A DNA stretch of 64,000 bases from Deltaproteobacteria bacterium (GCA_035063765.1 JAPSFT010000020.1:1-64000), one strand, 5' to 3'. Positions 34,877 to 43,791 are shown, counted from the stretch's first letter. Numbers and translations are program-made. The notes: generated by a model not told the origin, from the sequence alone.

Positions 34877-34988
34877 GTCCCAGGGTCCACGTCCCAGGGT
34901 CCAGGTCCCAGGGTCCAGGTCCCAGGGTCCGCGTCCCAGGGTCCAGGTCCGAGGATCCAGGTCCCGGGGTCCAGGTCCCAGGGTCCTC
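34877..34988. repeat. 14-bp minisatellite, eight tandem copies
   Basis: Eight head-to-tail units of GTCCCAGGGTCCAG (variants at one to three positions) fill 34877-34988. Units 2, 3 and 5 are identical. The 14-base period is not a multiple of three and the array lies in the gap between the TPR/beta-barrel stop (35003) and the proline-rich gene start (34812), so it is non-coding. Each unit contains overlapping CCCAGGG and GGGTCC near-palindromes. Copy number is likely to vary between strains. Confidence 0.95.
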
Positions 34989-35002
34989 GTCCGCAGCCCG
35001 GG

Positions 35003-36601
35003 TCAGTTTCCCCAGGCCCACGTCAGATACGCGCCGAACACCTGCCGACGATAGTCGAAGACCTCGACGTTCGAATGGTTCCGCTCCCAGCGCCAGCCGG
35101 CCGACGCGACGAGCCCGCGGCCGATCGGCCGGGCGAGGGCCAACCCGACCCCGGTGTAGCGCTCGTCGCGGTCGTCGTCGCCGAGCCCGTACTCGACGTC
35201 GTAGATCGGCGCCGGCGGGTCCGGGAAGGTGCTCGGGTGGTCGAAGGGCCGCCAGGTGACGACGCCCGAGGCGTCGAGGTCGAGCTGCCAGGGCAGGGCG
35301 ACCTGGACGCCGGCGGCCAGCGAGTGCGCCCGGAACGAGTACTCGCTGCCCCGCGCGTCGAAGCGCTCGAACTCGTAGCCGAGCCGGAACGTGCTGCGCA
35401 GGAGCGGCACCCCGATCGAATGGCGGGCGCCGGCCACCCAGGAGGATCCGTCGCGCTCGCGCTCGTGCCGCTCGTCCAGGCCGGGGGGGCCGCAGATCGG
35501 GATCCCCCCGCACGAAGCGCCGGGGGTCCCCGGGCCGCCCGGTACGTCGTCCGAGTGCACGAAGTACTCGTCGACCCGGAAGCGCGCGTAGAGCTCGCTC
35601 GCGCCGCGCGCCTCCCAGGAGCGCAGCAGGGTCAGGCTCGTGCGTCCGGTCGCGAAGAACGAGTCCTCGTCGACCCACGCGTAGCCGCCGTCGACACTGC
35701 CGCGCAGGGTGGTGGCCTCGTCGAGGCGGCGATCGAGCCAGAGCGCGAGCACGGGGTAGTGCGAGTCGAAGCTGGTGATGTCGACGTAGGCCGTGCCGCT
35801 GTAGCCGAGCAGCGCGCCGGCCGACCAATGCGGTGTGCGAAACAGCTCCGCACCCGCCTCGCCGGACCAGAGGCCCCGCCAGTCGCCGGCGTTCGAGATG
35901 TCCTCCGGGAGCGGTGCGCCTGCGCCCTGCAGGACCGCGTTGTCGTCGTATTCGACTCCCACCCGCAGGCGCACCCAGCGCCGCAGCCGGGCGAGGGCGA
36001 GCGCGCTGCGCAGCCGCCCGGCCTCGGCCGCCCAGCTCGTCCCGGGCCATTCCTCGACGACGCGCGCGAGCGCCGCCTCGGCCCGTTCCCTCTCCCGCGC
36101 CCGGCTCCAGGCGAGGCCCGCGTAGTAGGACGCGACCGGCTCGACGGTGCGCGGATCGCGAGCCCGCGCCGCCTCGAGCGTCTCGGCCGCGGCGGCGTCG
36201 TGCTGCGCCTCGAGCAGCAGCAGGCCCCGGTAGAGGAGGACCTCCGCATGCTCCTCGCCGAGCGCCGCGGCCGCCGTAGCGAGCTCGGCGCGCGCGCCGG
36301 CCAGGTCGCCCTGGTGATAGAGCGCGATCGCGAGCCGCAGGTGCGCCTCGCCGAGGCCGGGCTCGCGCGCGAGCGCCTCGCGCAGCAGGGCGGCGGCTTC
36401 GTCGTAGCGGCGCACCTGGCTCGCGCAGGTGCCGCCGACCACCAGGAGCCCTGCATCCACGGTGCCGGTAGCCCGCAGCTCGGAGATCGCATCGAGCGCC
36501 GCGGCGCAGCGGCCCTCGGCGGCCAGCCGCTCGGCCTGCGCGCGCAGGACGTGCTGGTCGGCGGCAGGCTCGCTGCCGAGGGCCGAGCGGCCGGCAAGCA
36601 C
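35003..36601 (-). CDS. TPR-plus-beta-barrel outer-membrane protein
   Basis: At least 532 residues. Residues ~10-200 are TPR-like helical repeats (AAALLREALAREPGLGEAHL, LRLAIALYHQGDLAGARAEL, LLLLEAQHDAAAAETLEAAR). From ~210 to the end is an amphipathic beta-barrel with aromatic-rich strands (WVRLRVGVEYDDNAVLQGAG ... FGAYLTWAWGN) ending in a polar residue rather than Phe. The organisation resembles SLAM-like or polysaccharide-secretion TPR-barrel proteins. The coordinates use the only conventional start (GTG 36601), but an excellent signal peptide continues upstream in frame (RARRIRLRAAPLLGAGLVLV), with GGGAGG at 36682-36687 spaced 8 bases before an ATC at 36673. The true start is therefore probably non-canonical or hidden by a base error. 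Confidence 0.75.
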   Translation of the reverse strand: MLAGRSALGSEPAADQHVLRAQAERLAAEGRCAAALDAISELRATGTVDAGLLVVGGTCASQVRRYDEAAALLREALAREPGLGEAHLRLAIALYHQGDLAGARAELATAAAALGEEHAEVLLYRGLLLLEAQHDAAAAETLEAARARDPRTVEPVASYYAGLAWSRARERERAEAALARVVEEWPGTSWAAEAGRLRSALALARLRRWVRLRVGVEYDDNAVLQGAGAPLPEDISNAGDWRGLWSGEAGAELFRTPHWSAGALLGYSGTAYVDITSFDSHYPVLALWLDRRLDEATTLRGSVDGGYAWVDEDSFFATGRTSLTLLRSWEARGASELYARFRVDEYFVHSDDVPGGPGTPGASCGGIPICGPPGLDERHERERDGSSWVAGARHSIGVPLLRSTFRLGYEFERFDARGSEYSFRAHSLAAGVQVALPWQLDLDASGVVTWRPFDHPSTFPDPPAPIYDVEYGLGDDDRDERYTGVGLALARPIGRGLVASAGWRWERNHSNVEVFDYRRQVFGAYLTWAWGN

Positions 36602-36944
36602 CAGGACGAGGCCTGCCCCGAGGAGGGGGGCGGCGCGGAGGCGGATCCGGCGAGCGCGAGCGGTTGCGGCGATGGGCAGCGCCTCCCGAGCGACTCCGGG
36701 CCACCGGGCGCGGGGTCCATCCTAGGGCCTACGGAGTCGGATGGTCCCCGGATCGCTGCCCGCGCGCCATCGTCCGGCCGCCATCCGGCGGGAACCGGAT
36801 CGGCTCGAGAGGTGACAGAGAGGCACGGCAGCGGAGCGGTCGACGCAGCAGGGCGGCGGCAGCGGCGCGAGAGACTTCCGGGCAGCGTCGAGCCCGGCTC
36901 TCCCGCCCCTCGGCGGGCCAGCACCCGCCCGCCGAGGCCTGCCG
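36602..36944. other. 343-base gap upstream of the TPR/beta-barrel gene
   Basis: Bases 36602-36679 probably encode the signal peptide of the adjacent gene from a non-canonical start, and an in-frame TAG lies at about 36724. I see no other gene. A strong hairpin at 36908-36937 closes the sensor-kinase unit. The remainder must carry the promoter of the TPR/beta-barrel gene, which I cannot place. Confidence 0.6.
36908..36937 (-). terminator. hairpin after the sensor-kinase gene
   Basis: A perfect 10-bp stem (CCTCGGCGGG / CCCGCCGAGG) with a 10-base loop begins 7 bases downstream of the kinase stop codon. It lacks a U-tract, so function as a terminator is inferred. Confidence 0.55.
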
Positions 36945-39602
36945 TCAGGACGGCTCCGGCTCGGCGGCGGGCCCGGTCGTGTCGGCAGCGGGCGGTCCCG
37001 CAGCGCCGTCGAGCCCGGCGCGCACCCGATCCGCGAGGTCGTCGGGCCCGAAGGGCTTTGCCAGCAGCTGCGTCCGCTCGGGCCAGCCGCCGTCCGGGAC
37101 CGCGTCGACCCGGCCCGTCATGACGACGGCGGGCAGCCCCGGCGCGGCCGCACGCATCGCGCGCAGCGCCTCGAGCCCGCTGCGCCGTGGCATCGAGACG
37201 TCGAGCAGGGCCAGCGCGATCTCGGCGCGATGCGCCTCGAAGAGCGCAACGGCTGCCTCGCCGTCCTCGGCCTCGAGCACGCGAAAGCCGCGCCGCTCGA
37301 GGGTGAGGCGCGCCAGCCGCCGGATCGCGGGCTCGTCTTCGGCGAGGAGCACGGTCTCGCCGCCGCCTCGCTCGGCCGGCGCCGGCGCCCCCGCGCCCGC
37401 GGATGCCCCTGCGGCCGCCGGCCAGACGAGCCGGAACGCGGCCCCCTGGCCAGGCGCGCTCTCGACCTCCACCGTGGCGCCGTGGGCCTCGGCGAGCGCG
37501 TAGACGATCGCGAGCCCGAGCCCGGTGCCACGACCCGCGGGCTTGGTCGTGAAGAACGGGTCGAAGATCTGCTCGAGCGTGCGTGCGTCCATCCCGGGGC
37601 CGCTGTCGCGCACCTCGATCACGACGCGCGGAGGCGCACCGGGTGCAGCCTCGAGGTTGCGCGCGGCGAGTACGATCGTCCCACGCGCGCCGACCGCGTC
37701 GCGTGCGTTCCCGGCCAGGTTCATGAGGACGCGGCGTAGCTGCACGGGATCGGCCCGCACCGGCCAGGGCCCGGGCGCGATCGCGAGCTCGACGCGCACC
37801 TCGGGCACCAGCGTGGCGCGCAGGGCGCTCTCGACCTCGCGTAGCGCCTTCTCGAGGTCGACGGCACGCGGCTCGGGCCGGGTGGGGCGCGCGAAGTCGA
37901 GCAGGCCGCTCGTGAGCTCGGCGCAGTGCTCCGCGGCGCGCTCGACCTCGAGCAATGCAGGCGGCGGCTCCGGCCCCGCGTCCTCGAGCAGGGCGCGGGC
38001 ATGGGCCAGGATCACGGCGAGCTGGCCGTTGAAATCGTGGGCGACGCCGCCGGCCAGGGTCCCGAGCAGCTCCATGCGCTGGGCGCGCTGGAGGCGCTCG
38101 GCGAGGCGTCGCTCGGCGGTGACGTCGCGGCTCACCCAGAGCTGGCCGAGCCGCTCGCCCTCCTCCGCGCGCACCTCCCGCAAGGTGAGCTCGAGCACGC
38201 GCTCCTCGGGGGTCACGAAGTGCAGCTCGAAGCTCTCGACGTCGCCGGGATCCCAGGCGAAGCGGGCCAGCAGCCGGCGCGCCTCGCCCGGCGCGAGCCG
38301 GGAGGCGTAGTGCTCGAAGGAGGCGCGCACCGTGCGTCCGATCCAGACCTCCGGATCGAGGCCGAACTGCTCGGCGCCGATCCGGGAGAGCGTGGTGATC
38401 CGGCTGTCGCGGTCGACGAGGCAGATGCCCGCTGGCACCGCTTCGATCAGTGCGCGCAGGGTCCGGCGCTCGGCGTCGAGCGCCGCCCGCTCGCGGGCGC
38501 GCGCGGCGAGTACGCGCGCGTGCACGAGCACCCGCGTGATCTCCTGCGCGAGCCTCGCGAGCAGCCGCCGGTCGGACGCGTCGAAGTGCCGGCGCGGGCC
38601 GACCGCGGCGAAGATCGTGCCGAGGACGCTGCCGTCCCCGGTGCGCAGCGGCACCACCGCCGCCTCCCCGATCCGCAGCCGCTCGGCCCGGCGGCGCAGG
38701 GTCTCGCCCTCGCGGCGCATGTCGAGGATCGTGACCGGGTCCTCACCGGCGAGGGCGCGGGCGAGGACCGGGTCGTCGATCGGGACCGGCCGCTGGTAGC
38801 TCGGGGCGTCCACCCGGCGCAGCCGTGCCGCCACCTCGAAGTGGCGGCCCTCGTCGTCGAGGAGCCAGACGCCGAAGCCGTCGAGGCTCGCGAGCAGGGC
38901 CACCTCGCTCACGATCGACTCGAGGGCCGCGCGCGCGTCGCGCGGCTCGCTCGCGGCGAGCCGGGCGACGCGGTAGAGCAGGTCGCGCTCGTCGCCGAGG
39001 CGGCGCTCGCGCGCGCGGGCCCGCTCGACGAAGGCGCCGATCTGGAGCATCGCCGCCACCAGCGAGGTCCCCATCCAGGCGAGCACGAGCGGCAGCGTGG
39101 GGAGCGCGAGCGCCCGCGCCAGCGGGTCCGCGGCGTTGAGCAGGGCCAGCAGCACGAGCGTGGGGCCGAGCATCTGCTCGGGAAACGAGCGCGGCCGCTC
39201 GAAGGCCGCGTGCCAGGCGAGGCCGGCAGCCCCGAGCGTGAGCGGGAGCTCGCAGAGGATCTCGACCGAGATCGCGAGGTCGGGCCGGCCTCCCTCGAGG
39301 AAGGCGGCCCGTGCGGCGCCGATCAGGAGGCCCAGCGCGATCGGCCAGGACGCGAAGCGGCCGCGGTGGAAGGCGAAGGAGCCGGCCAGCAGCAGGCCCG
39401 GGAACAGCGAGCCGACGAGCGGCGAGAGCAGCAGGGCCAGGCGCGAGGGCTCGTCGAGGGTCGAGATCGCGCCCGCCAGGTACGCCGCGAGCCAGGCGCC
39501 GCCCCAGGCGGTCGCCGCCGGACCGTCGGACAGCCGCCGCAGGTACAGGAAGGCCAGCACCGCCAACCCGCCGAGGGGCGCGACGAGCACGAACTCGCTC
39601 AA
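36945..39602 (-). CDS. hybrid sensor histidine kinase with 7TM, GAF, PAS and receiver domains
   Basis: An 885-residue signalling protein. Residues 1-190 hold about seven hydrophobic helices. A GAF domain covers ~210-360 (ALLASLDGFGVWLLDDEGRH) and a PAS domain ~385-500 (IEAVPAGICLVDRDSRITTL). The dimerisation/phosphoacceptor helix contains His522 (LAGGVAHDFNGQLAVILAHA). The ATPase domain has N-box LMNLAGNARDAVG, G1 DSGPGMD, FDPFFTTKPAGRGTGLGLAI. The C-terminal receiver has the acidic pocket AEDEP and phospho-acceptor Asp801 (LALLDVSMPRRSG), with Thr and Lys at VVMTG and LLAKPFG. NtrB-like AHDFN chemistry is typical of deltaproteobacterial hybrids. No cognate DNA-binding regulator is adjacent. 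Ligand unknown. Confidence 0.93.
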   Translation of the reverse strand: MSEFVLVAPLGGLAVLAFLYLRRLSDGPAATAWGGAWLAAYLAGAISTLDEPSRLALLLSPLVGSLFPGLLLAGSFAFHRGRFASWPIALGLLIGAARAAFLEGGRPDLAISVEILCELPLTLGAAGLAWHAAFERPRSFPEQMLGPTLVLLALLNAADPLARALALPTLPLVLAWMGTSLVAAMLQIGAFVERARARERRLGDERDLLYRVARLAASEPRDARAALESIVSEVALLASLDGFGVWLLDDEGRHFEVAARLRRVDAPSYQRPVPIDDPVLARALAGEDPVTILDMRREGETLRRRAERLRIGEAAVVPLRTGDGSVLGTIFAAVGPRRHFDASDRRLLARLAQEITRVLVHARVLAARARERAALDAERRTLRALIEAVPAGICLVDRDSRITTLSRIGAEQFGLDPEVWIGRTVRASFEHYASRLAPGEARRLLARFAWDPGDVESFELHFVTPEERVLELTLREVRAEEGERLGQLWVSRDVTAERRLAERLQRAQRMELLGTLAGGVAHDFNGQLAVILAHARALLEDAGPEPPPALLEVERAAEHCAELTSGLLDFARPTRPEPRAVDLEKALREVESALRATLVPEVRVELAIAPGPWPVRADPVQLRRVLMNLAGNARDAVGARGTIVLAARNLEAAPGAPPRVVIEVRDSGPGMDARTLEQIFDPFFTTKPAGRGTGLGLAIVYALAEAHGATVEVESAPGQGAAFRLVWPAAAGASAGAGAPAPAERGGGETVLLAEDEPAIRRLARLTLERRGFRVLEAEDGEAAVALFEAHRAEIALALLDVSMPRRSGLEALRAMRAAAPGLPAVVMTGRVDAVPDGGWPERTQLLAKPFGPDDLADRVRAGLDGAAGPPAADTTGPAAEPEPS

Positions 39603-39658
39603 ACGGCAGGGGCCTCCCGTAGGGCGTGCGCGGCGCCTCTCGGGTAGGTTCGGCCGCC

Positions 39659-40639
39659 GTGAAGGCAGTCTTGAACGACCGTTCCGGCGACGAGAGCGTC
39701 CTGCGCATCGGCGAGGCGGCTGCTCCCCTGCTCGGGCCCGGCGAGCTGCGCCTGCGGGTCGCTGCGACGGCGGTGAACCGGGCCGACCTGCTCCAGCGCC
39801 AGGGCTTCTATCCGCCCCCGCCCGGGGCCTCCCCGATCCTCGGGCTCGAGTGCGCCGGCACCGTCACGGAGCTGGGGGAGGGCGTCACGGGCTGGCAGCT
39901 CGGCGAGCGCGCGATGGCGCTCCTGCCCGGCGGCGGGTACGCGGAGGAGGTGGCGGTCCACGCCGGCTCCGCGATGGCGGTCCCCGAGACCCTCTCGCTC
40001 GAGGAGGCCGCCGCGGTCCCCGAGGTCTTCCTCACCGCGTACCTGAACCTCTTCGGGCTCGGCCGGCTCGGGAGCGGTGGGATCGCGCTCGTCCACGGCG
40101 GCGGCAGCGGCGTCGGCACCGCGGCGATCCAGCTCTGCCGCGCCGCCGGCGCGCGCGTCCTCGTGACGGCCGGCTCGGACGAGAAGGGCGCTCGCTGCCG
40201 CGCGCTCGGCGCCGAGCTCGCGATCAACTACCGGACCGAGCCCTGGGCCTCGCGCGTGCGCGAGGCCACCGGCGGGCGCGGGGTCGACGTCGTCCTCGAC
40301 CCGATCGGCGCCGCCTATCTCGCCGACAACCTGGCCTCGCTGGCGGTCGGTGGCCGGCTCGTGCTGATCGGCCTGATGGGCGGGGCCAGGGCCGAGATCG
40401 GCCTCGCGGCGCTCCTCGCGCGCCGGCTCTCCGTGATCGGCTCGACGCTGCGGACCCGCAGCGTCGAGGAGAAGGCGGCGCTCGTCGCAGGCTTCCAGGC
40501 CCGCTTCGGGGCCGACCTCGCCGCGGGCCGGATCCGCCCGGTCGTCGACCGCGTGCTCCCGCTCGAGGCCGTGGCCGACGCCCACCGCGCGATGAAGGCG
40601 AGCGAGCACTTCGGGAAGATCGTCCTCCGGGTCGGCTGA
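39659..40639 (+). CDS. NAD(P)H quinone oxidoreductase, PIG3/zinc-independent MDR family
   Basis: A 326-residue medium-chain dehydrogenase/reductase starting at GTG 39659. Seen: LRLRVAATAVNRADLLQRQG, FYPPPPGASPILGLECAGTV, the lid region YAEEVAVHAGSAMAVPE, the cofactor motif LVHGGGSGVGTAAIQLCRAA, and GVDVVLDPIGAAYLADNLAS. The zinc-binding cysteines of alcohol dehydrogenases are absent, as in quinone oxidoreductases of the PIG3 (TIGR02824) group, which also carries the PPPPG motif. It reduces quinones or enals with NADPH in known members. It lies divergent from the sensor kinase and upstream of ndk. Confidence 0.92.
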   Translation: MKAVLNDRSGDESVLRIGEAAAPLLGPGELRLRVAATAVNRADLLQRQGFYPPPPGASPILGLECAGTVTELGEGVTGWQLGERAMALLPGGGYAEEVAVHAGSAMAVPETLSLEEAAAVPEVFLTAYLNLFGLGRLGSGGIALVHGGGSGVGTAAIQLCRAAGARVLVTAGSDEKGARCRALGAELAINYRTEPWASRVREATGGRGVDVVLDPIGAAYLADNLASLAVGGRLVLIGLMGGARAEIGLAALLARRLSVIGSTLRTRSVEEKAALVAGFQARFGADLAAGRIRPVVDRVLPLEAVADAHRAMKASEHFGKIVLRVG

Positions 40640-40701
40640 GCCGCTGGACGAGCGGCGGGACGGTTCCCTAGGTTGCGCCCCCCGCCGAGGAGGAACGACG
40701 C

Positions 40702-41142
40702 ATGGCCGTGGAGCGCACGCTCTCGATCGTCAAGCCGGACGCCGTCGCGAAGGGCGCCGTGGGGGCGATCCTCGCGACCTTCGAGAAGGCGGGGCTGCGG
40801 CCGATCGCGCTCAAGATGATCCAGCTCACCGAGCAGCAGGCGCGCGGCTTCTACGCGGTCCACAAGGCGCGCCCGTTCTACGGCGACCTCGTGAAGTTCA
40901 TGACCTCGGGACCGGTGGTGGTGAGCGTGCTCGAGGGCGAGAACGCGATCGCCCGCAACCGGGAGCTGATGGGAGCCACCGACCCCGCCAAGGCGGCGCC
41001 CGGGACGATCCGGGCCGCGTGGGCCAGCGACATCGAGCGCAACGCCGTCCACGGCTCCGACGCCGCGCAGACGGCGAGGATCGAGATCGCCTACTTCTTC
41101 GACGCGACCGAGATCCAGGGCCCCGTCGAGGCGCTGCCCTGA
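40702..41142 (+). CDS. ndk: nucleoside diphosphate kinase
   Basis: A 146-residue enzyme that balances NTP and dNTP pools. [20 protein letters not shown] is the family N-terminus, [20 protein letters not shown] and [20 protein letters not shown] are the nucleotide-binding blocks, and the catalytic phospho-His is His117 in [10 protein letters not shown]. Length and sequence are canonical. AGGAGG lies ~7 bases before the ATG. It is followed on the opposite strand, after 34 bases, by a small membrane-protein gene. Confidence 0.97.
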   Translation: MAVERTLSIVKPDAVAKGAVGAILATFEKAGLRPIALKMIQLTEQQARGFYAVHKARPFYGDLVKFMTSGPVVVSVLEGENAIARNRELMGATDPAKAAPGTIRAAWASDIERNAVHGSDAAQTARIEIAYFFDATEIQGPVEALP

Positions 41143-41176
41143 CTCCCGGCCCGGGTTTCCGGGTCCGGAGTCCCGG

Positions 41177-41335
41177 TCAGGAGTAGGCGCGCGCGAGGAG
41201 CAGCAGCACCGCGAAGTAGCCGACGGTGAGCCAGAGCTGTTGGCTGCGGATGGCCCGGACCACGATCCCTCCGACGGGAGCCGCTTCGATCACCGGCCCT
41301 TGGAAATCGCCGAGCTCGGTCTCCCGTCCACTCAT
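41177..41335 (-). CDS. 52-residue single-pass membrane protein
   Basis: A small open frame from ATG 41335 to TGA 41177. The protein begins MSGRETELGDFQGP, continues through GGIVVRAIRSQQLWLTVGYF and ends in a hydrophobic AVLLLLARAYS. A G-rich stretch (GGGGGG) lies ~10 bases upstream as a possible ribosome-binding site. It has one C-terminal transmembrane helix with a basic/aromatic flank (RAIRSQQLW) and a short acidic cytoplasmic N-terminus. The codons use G/C at the third position strongly, as in neighbouring genes. No family is recognised. Location next to ndk and an enoyl-CoA hydratase gives no functional clue. Confidence 0.55.
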   Translation of the reverse strand: MSGRETELGDFQGPVIEAAPVGGIVVRAIRSQQLWLTVGYFAVLLLLARAYS

Positions 41336-41472
41336 TCGACCCGGTCCCCCCACATCTTGAGTGCCCCGCGCGGTTGCTTCTCGTGCGAGCGCCCGCCTGG
41401 CTCCTCACGAACTCCACAGACACGTGCAGGCGACGCGCAGGCTAACCGCGGGGCAGGCCGCGTCCAGCTCCG

Positions 41473-42300
41473 TCATCGCCCGGTGAAGTGCGCCGTGCGC
41501 CGCTCGCGCGCGGCGGCGAGGCCCTCGGCGAGATCAGCGGTCTCGTAGGAGAGCGCCTGCTGCTCGGCCTCGCGGTCGAGCTGCTCGTCGAGCGAAGCGG
41601 TGGCGGCCGCGCGCAGCGCGCGCCGGGTGCCCCGCACCGCGTGCGGCGCACAGCCGGCGATCGCGGCGGCGGTGGCGAGGGCGTGCGGCAGCAGCTCGCC
41701 AGCCGGGAGGGCGCGGCTCACGAGCCCGATCCGCTCGGCCTCGAGGCCGTCGATGATCCGGCCCGTGAGCAGCAGGTCTGCGGCGTGGGCGGGCCCCACC
41801 AGGCGTGGCAGCGTCCAGGTCGCGCCCATTCCGGGATGGATGCCGAGGCGGGTGAAGTTGAGACCGAGGCGCGCCTCGCAGGCGGCGAAGCGCAGGTCGC
41901 AGGCGAGGGCGACCGCCAGGCCGGCCCCGATGGCGGCACCGTTGATCGCCGCGATGGTCGGCTGGGGCAGCTCGCGCACGGCCAGGAACAGGCCGTAGAA
42001 GCCGCGCATGAAGGCGCGGCTGCGGCTGCGCTGCGGCTCGCCCGGCGCGGCTCGCCCGGCGCGCGCCTGCTCCTCGATCATGGCCAGGTCGCCGCCCGCC
42101 GAGAAGGCGGCCCCGGCACCGGTCAGGACGACGGCGCGGACGGCGTCGTCGCCCGCGAGGCGCCCGACGGCGGCGGCGAGGGCGCGGCCCATCGCCTCCG
42201 TCATCGCGTTGCGCCGCTCCGGGTCGTCGAGGACGAGCAGCGCGACCGCGTCGCGCTGCTCGACGCGAAGCCCCCCCGCCGTGACGCCCTCCGAGCCCAC
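41473..42300 (-). CDS. enoyl-CoA hydratase/isomerase family protein
   Basis: A 275-residue crotonase-fold enzyme starting at GTG 42300. Seen: VALLVLDDPERRNAMTEAMG, VVLTGAGAAFSAGGDLAMIE (first oxyanion-hole strand), QPTIAAINGAAIGAGLAVAL with ACDLRFAACEARLGLNFTRL (second oxyanion-hole and catalytic-Glu region), and GIHPGMGATWTLPRLVGPAH. At the two catalytic-Glu positions the residues are not both clearly Glu, so it may be an isomerase, hydrolase or other crotonase rather than a hydratase. It follows ftsZ by 30 bases on the same strand and may be read through from the dcw operon, although its function is unrelated. Confidence 0.88.
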   Translation of the reverse strand: MGSEGVTAGGLRVEQRDAVALLVLDDPERRNAMTEAMGRALAAAVGRLAGDDAVRAVVLTGAGAAFSAGGDLAMIEEQARAGRAAPGEPQRSRSRAFMRGFYGLFLAVRELPQPTIAAINGAAIGAGLAVALACDLRFAACEARLGLNFTRLGIHPGMGATWTLPRLVGPAHAADLLLTGRIIDGLEAERIGLVSRALPAGELLPHALATAAAIAGCAPHAVRGTRRALRAAATASLDEQLDREAEQQALSYETADLAEGLAAARERRTAHFTGR

Positions 42301-42330
42301 CGCTGTGCAGCCCTCCGGAGCCGCCGGCGG

Positions 42331-43791
42331 TCAGTCGGCGGATCGGCGCAGGAAGGCCGGCGTCTCGCGGTCCGCCCCGGGCTCGGCGCGCGCGGCCTTC
42401 TTGCGGAGGAACGCCGGCGTGTCGTACTCGTCGTCGAAGGGCGACGCGAAGGCCTCGTCGCGAGCCGGCGCCGGCGGCAGCTCGCCGCTCCAGTCCTCGA
42501 CCTCCACGGCGACGTCCGCCTCCGGCTCCGGGGCCGCGGCCACCGCGGCCGGGGCGGCCGCCCGGCCGGCGTCGGCGTCGCGCCGGATCGGCCGCAGGCT
42601 CGGCGCGAAGTCGCGCTCCTCGCGGTCGCGACCGCGGCCGATCCGGCCGTCGTCGAGGCCGGTGGCGATCACGGTGACGCGCATCTCGGCGTTCTGCTCC
42701 AGGCGCTCGTCGATCACCGCCCCGAAGATGATGTTCGCCTCCTCGTGCGAGGCGTCCTGGATCAGCTTGGCGGCCTCCTCGACCTCGAAGAGCGTCATGT
42801 CCGGACCGCCCGTGAAGTTGATCAGCACGCCCCGGGCCCCCTGCATCGAGAGGTCCTCGAGCAGCGGGTTCGAGATGGCCGAACGCGCGGCGTCGACGGC
42901 GCGGCTCTCACCGCGGCCGAGGCCGGTGCCCATCAGCGCCATGCCCATCTCGTTCATGATCGTGCGGACGTCGTTGAAGTCGAGGTTGATGAGCCCGTGG
43001 CCCGTGATCAGGTCCGAGATGCCGCGCACCGCGCCGAGCAGCACGTCGTCGGCGAGCCGGAAGGCGTCCTTCATGCGCGCGTTCTTGCCGGCCACGGCCA
43101 GCAGGCGCTGGTTCGGGATCGTGATCAGCGTGTCCACCACCCGGTGCAGCTCGTCGAGGCCGCGCTCGGCGTGCTTCGAGCGGGGCTTGCCCTCGAAGGT
43201 GAAGGGCTTGGTGACGACCGCCACCGTGAGCGCACCGACCTCGCGGGCCACCTCGGCGATGATCGGCGCCGCGCCGGTGCCGGTGCCGCCGCCGAGGCCG
43301 GCCGTCACGAAGACCATGTCGGCGCCGATCAGGAGCTCGCGGATCCGGTCGCGGGCCTCGAGCGCGGCCTCGCGGCCCTTCTCGGGGTTGGCGCCGCAGC
43401 CGAGCCCGCGGGTCACCTCGCTGCCGAGCTGGAGGCGGAGCGGGGCCAGGCTGTGCTGGAGCGCCTGGTTGTCGGTGTTGGCGGCGATGAACTCCACGCC
43501 CGACAGGCCGCCGGCGATCATGGTGTTGAGGGCGTTGCCGCCCCCGCCTCCCACGCCGACCACCTTGATGACGGCCTGGAGCTTCGAGGGGCTCTCGAAC
43601 TCGAGGAGGTCGTCGCTGCCGTCGCCGATCTCGAGCAGCTCGAGCGACTGCGGCGCCGGGCCCCCGCCCGGTGCCCGGCCCGGGCCCGACTCGGCCGCCT
43701 CGGCCAGCACCGGCGACACGGAGGCCGGAGAGACGGACGTCGAAGAGACGGAAGGATCTCCCTCCCGCGGATCGCGGTGGCGCGGCGCCAT
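42331..43791 (-). CDS. ftsZ: cell-division GTPase FtsZ with N-terminal extension and duplicated C-terminal peptide
   Basis: A 486-residue tubulin homologue forming the Z-ring. AAAGGGGGG lies just ahead of the ATG at 43791, supporting a ~70-residue acidic/Pro-rich N-terminal extension before the usual start of the fold ([17 protein letters not shown]). The GTP signature is [10 protein letters not shown] (167-176), and the T7 synergy loop [11 protein letters not shown] is at 269-279. After a linker (~395-455), two versions of the conserved C-terminal partner-binding peptide occur: [10 protein letters not shown] at 457-466 and [11 protein letters not shown] at 476-486. Most FtsZ proteins have one. 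Known: this peptide binds FtsA, ZipA and other partners. It is the last gene of the dcw cluster. Confidence 0.97.
   Translation of the reverse strand: MAPRHRDPREGDPSVSSTSVSPASVSPVLAEAAESGPGRAPGGGPAPQSLELLEIGDGSDDLLEFESPSKLQAVIKVVGVGGGGGNALNTMIAGGLSGVEFIAANTDNQALQHSLAPLRLQLGSEVTRGLGCGANPEKGREAALEARDRIRELLIGADMVFVTAGLGGGTGTGAAPIIAEVAREVGALTVAVVTKPFTFEGKPRSKHAERGLDELHRVVDTLITIPNQRLLAVAGKNARMKDAFRLADDVLLGAVRGISDLITGHGLINLDFNDVRTIMNEMGMALMGTGLGRGESRAVDAARSAISNPLLEDLSMQGARGVLINFTGGPDMTLFEVEEAAKLIQDASHEEANIIFGAVIDERLEQNAEMRVTVIATGLDDGRIGRGRDREERDFAPSLRPIRRDADAGRAAAPAAVAAAPEPEADVAVEVEDWSGELPPAPARDEAFASPFDDEYDTPAFLRKKAARAEPGADRETPAFLRRSAD

Noticed and set aside
34850-35000. Coding of the 14-bp repeats as part of the proline-rich protein or the beta-barrel protein
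   Set aside because: The unit length is not a multiple of three, and the barrel protein already ends with its final strand at 35003. A signal peptide marks the start of the proline-rich protein at 34812.
41091-41423. A 110-codon minus-strand frame overlapping the ndk end
   Set aside because: It runs antisense into ndk and is low-complexity; the 52-residue frame inside it, in a different phase, has a membrane helix and better codon bias.
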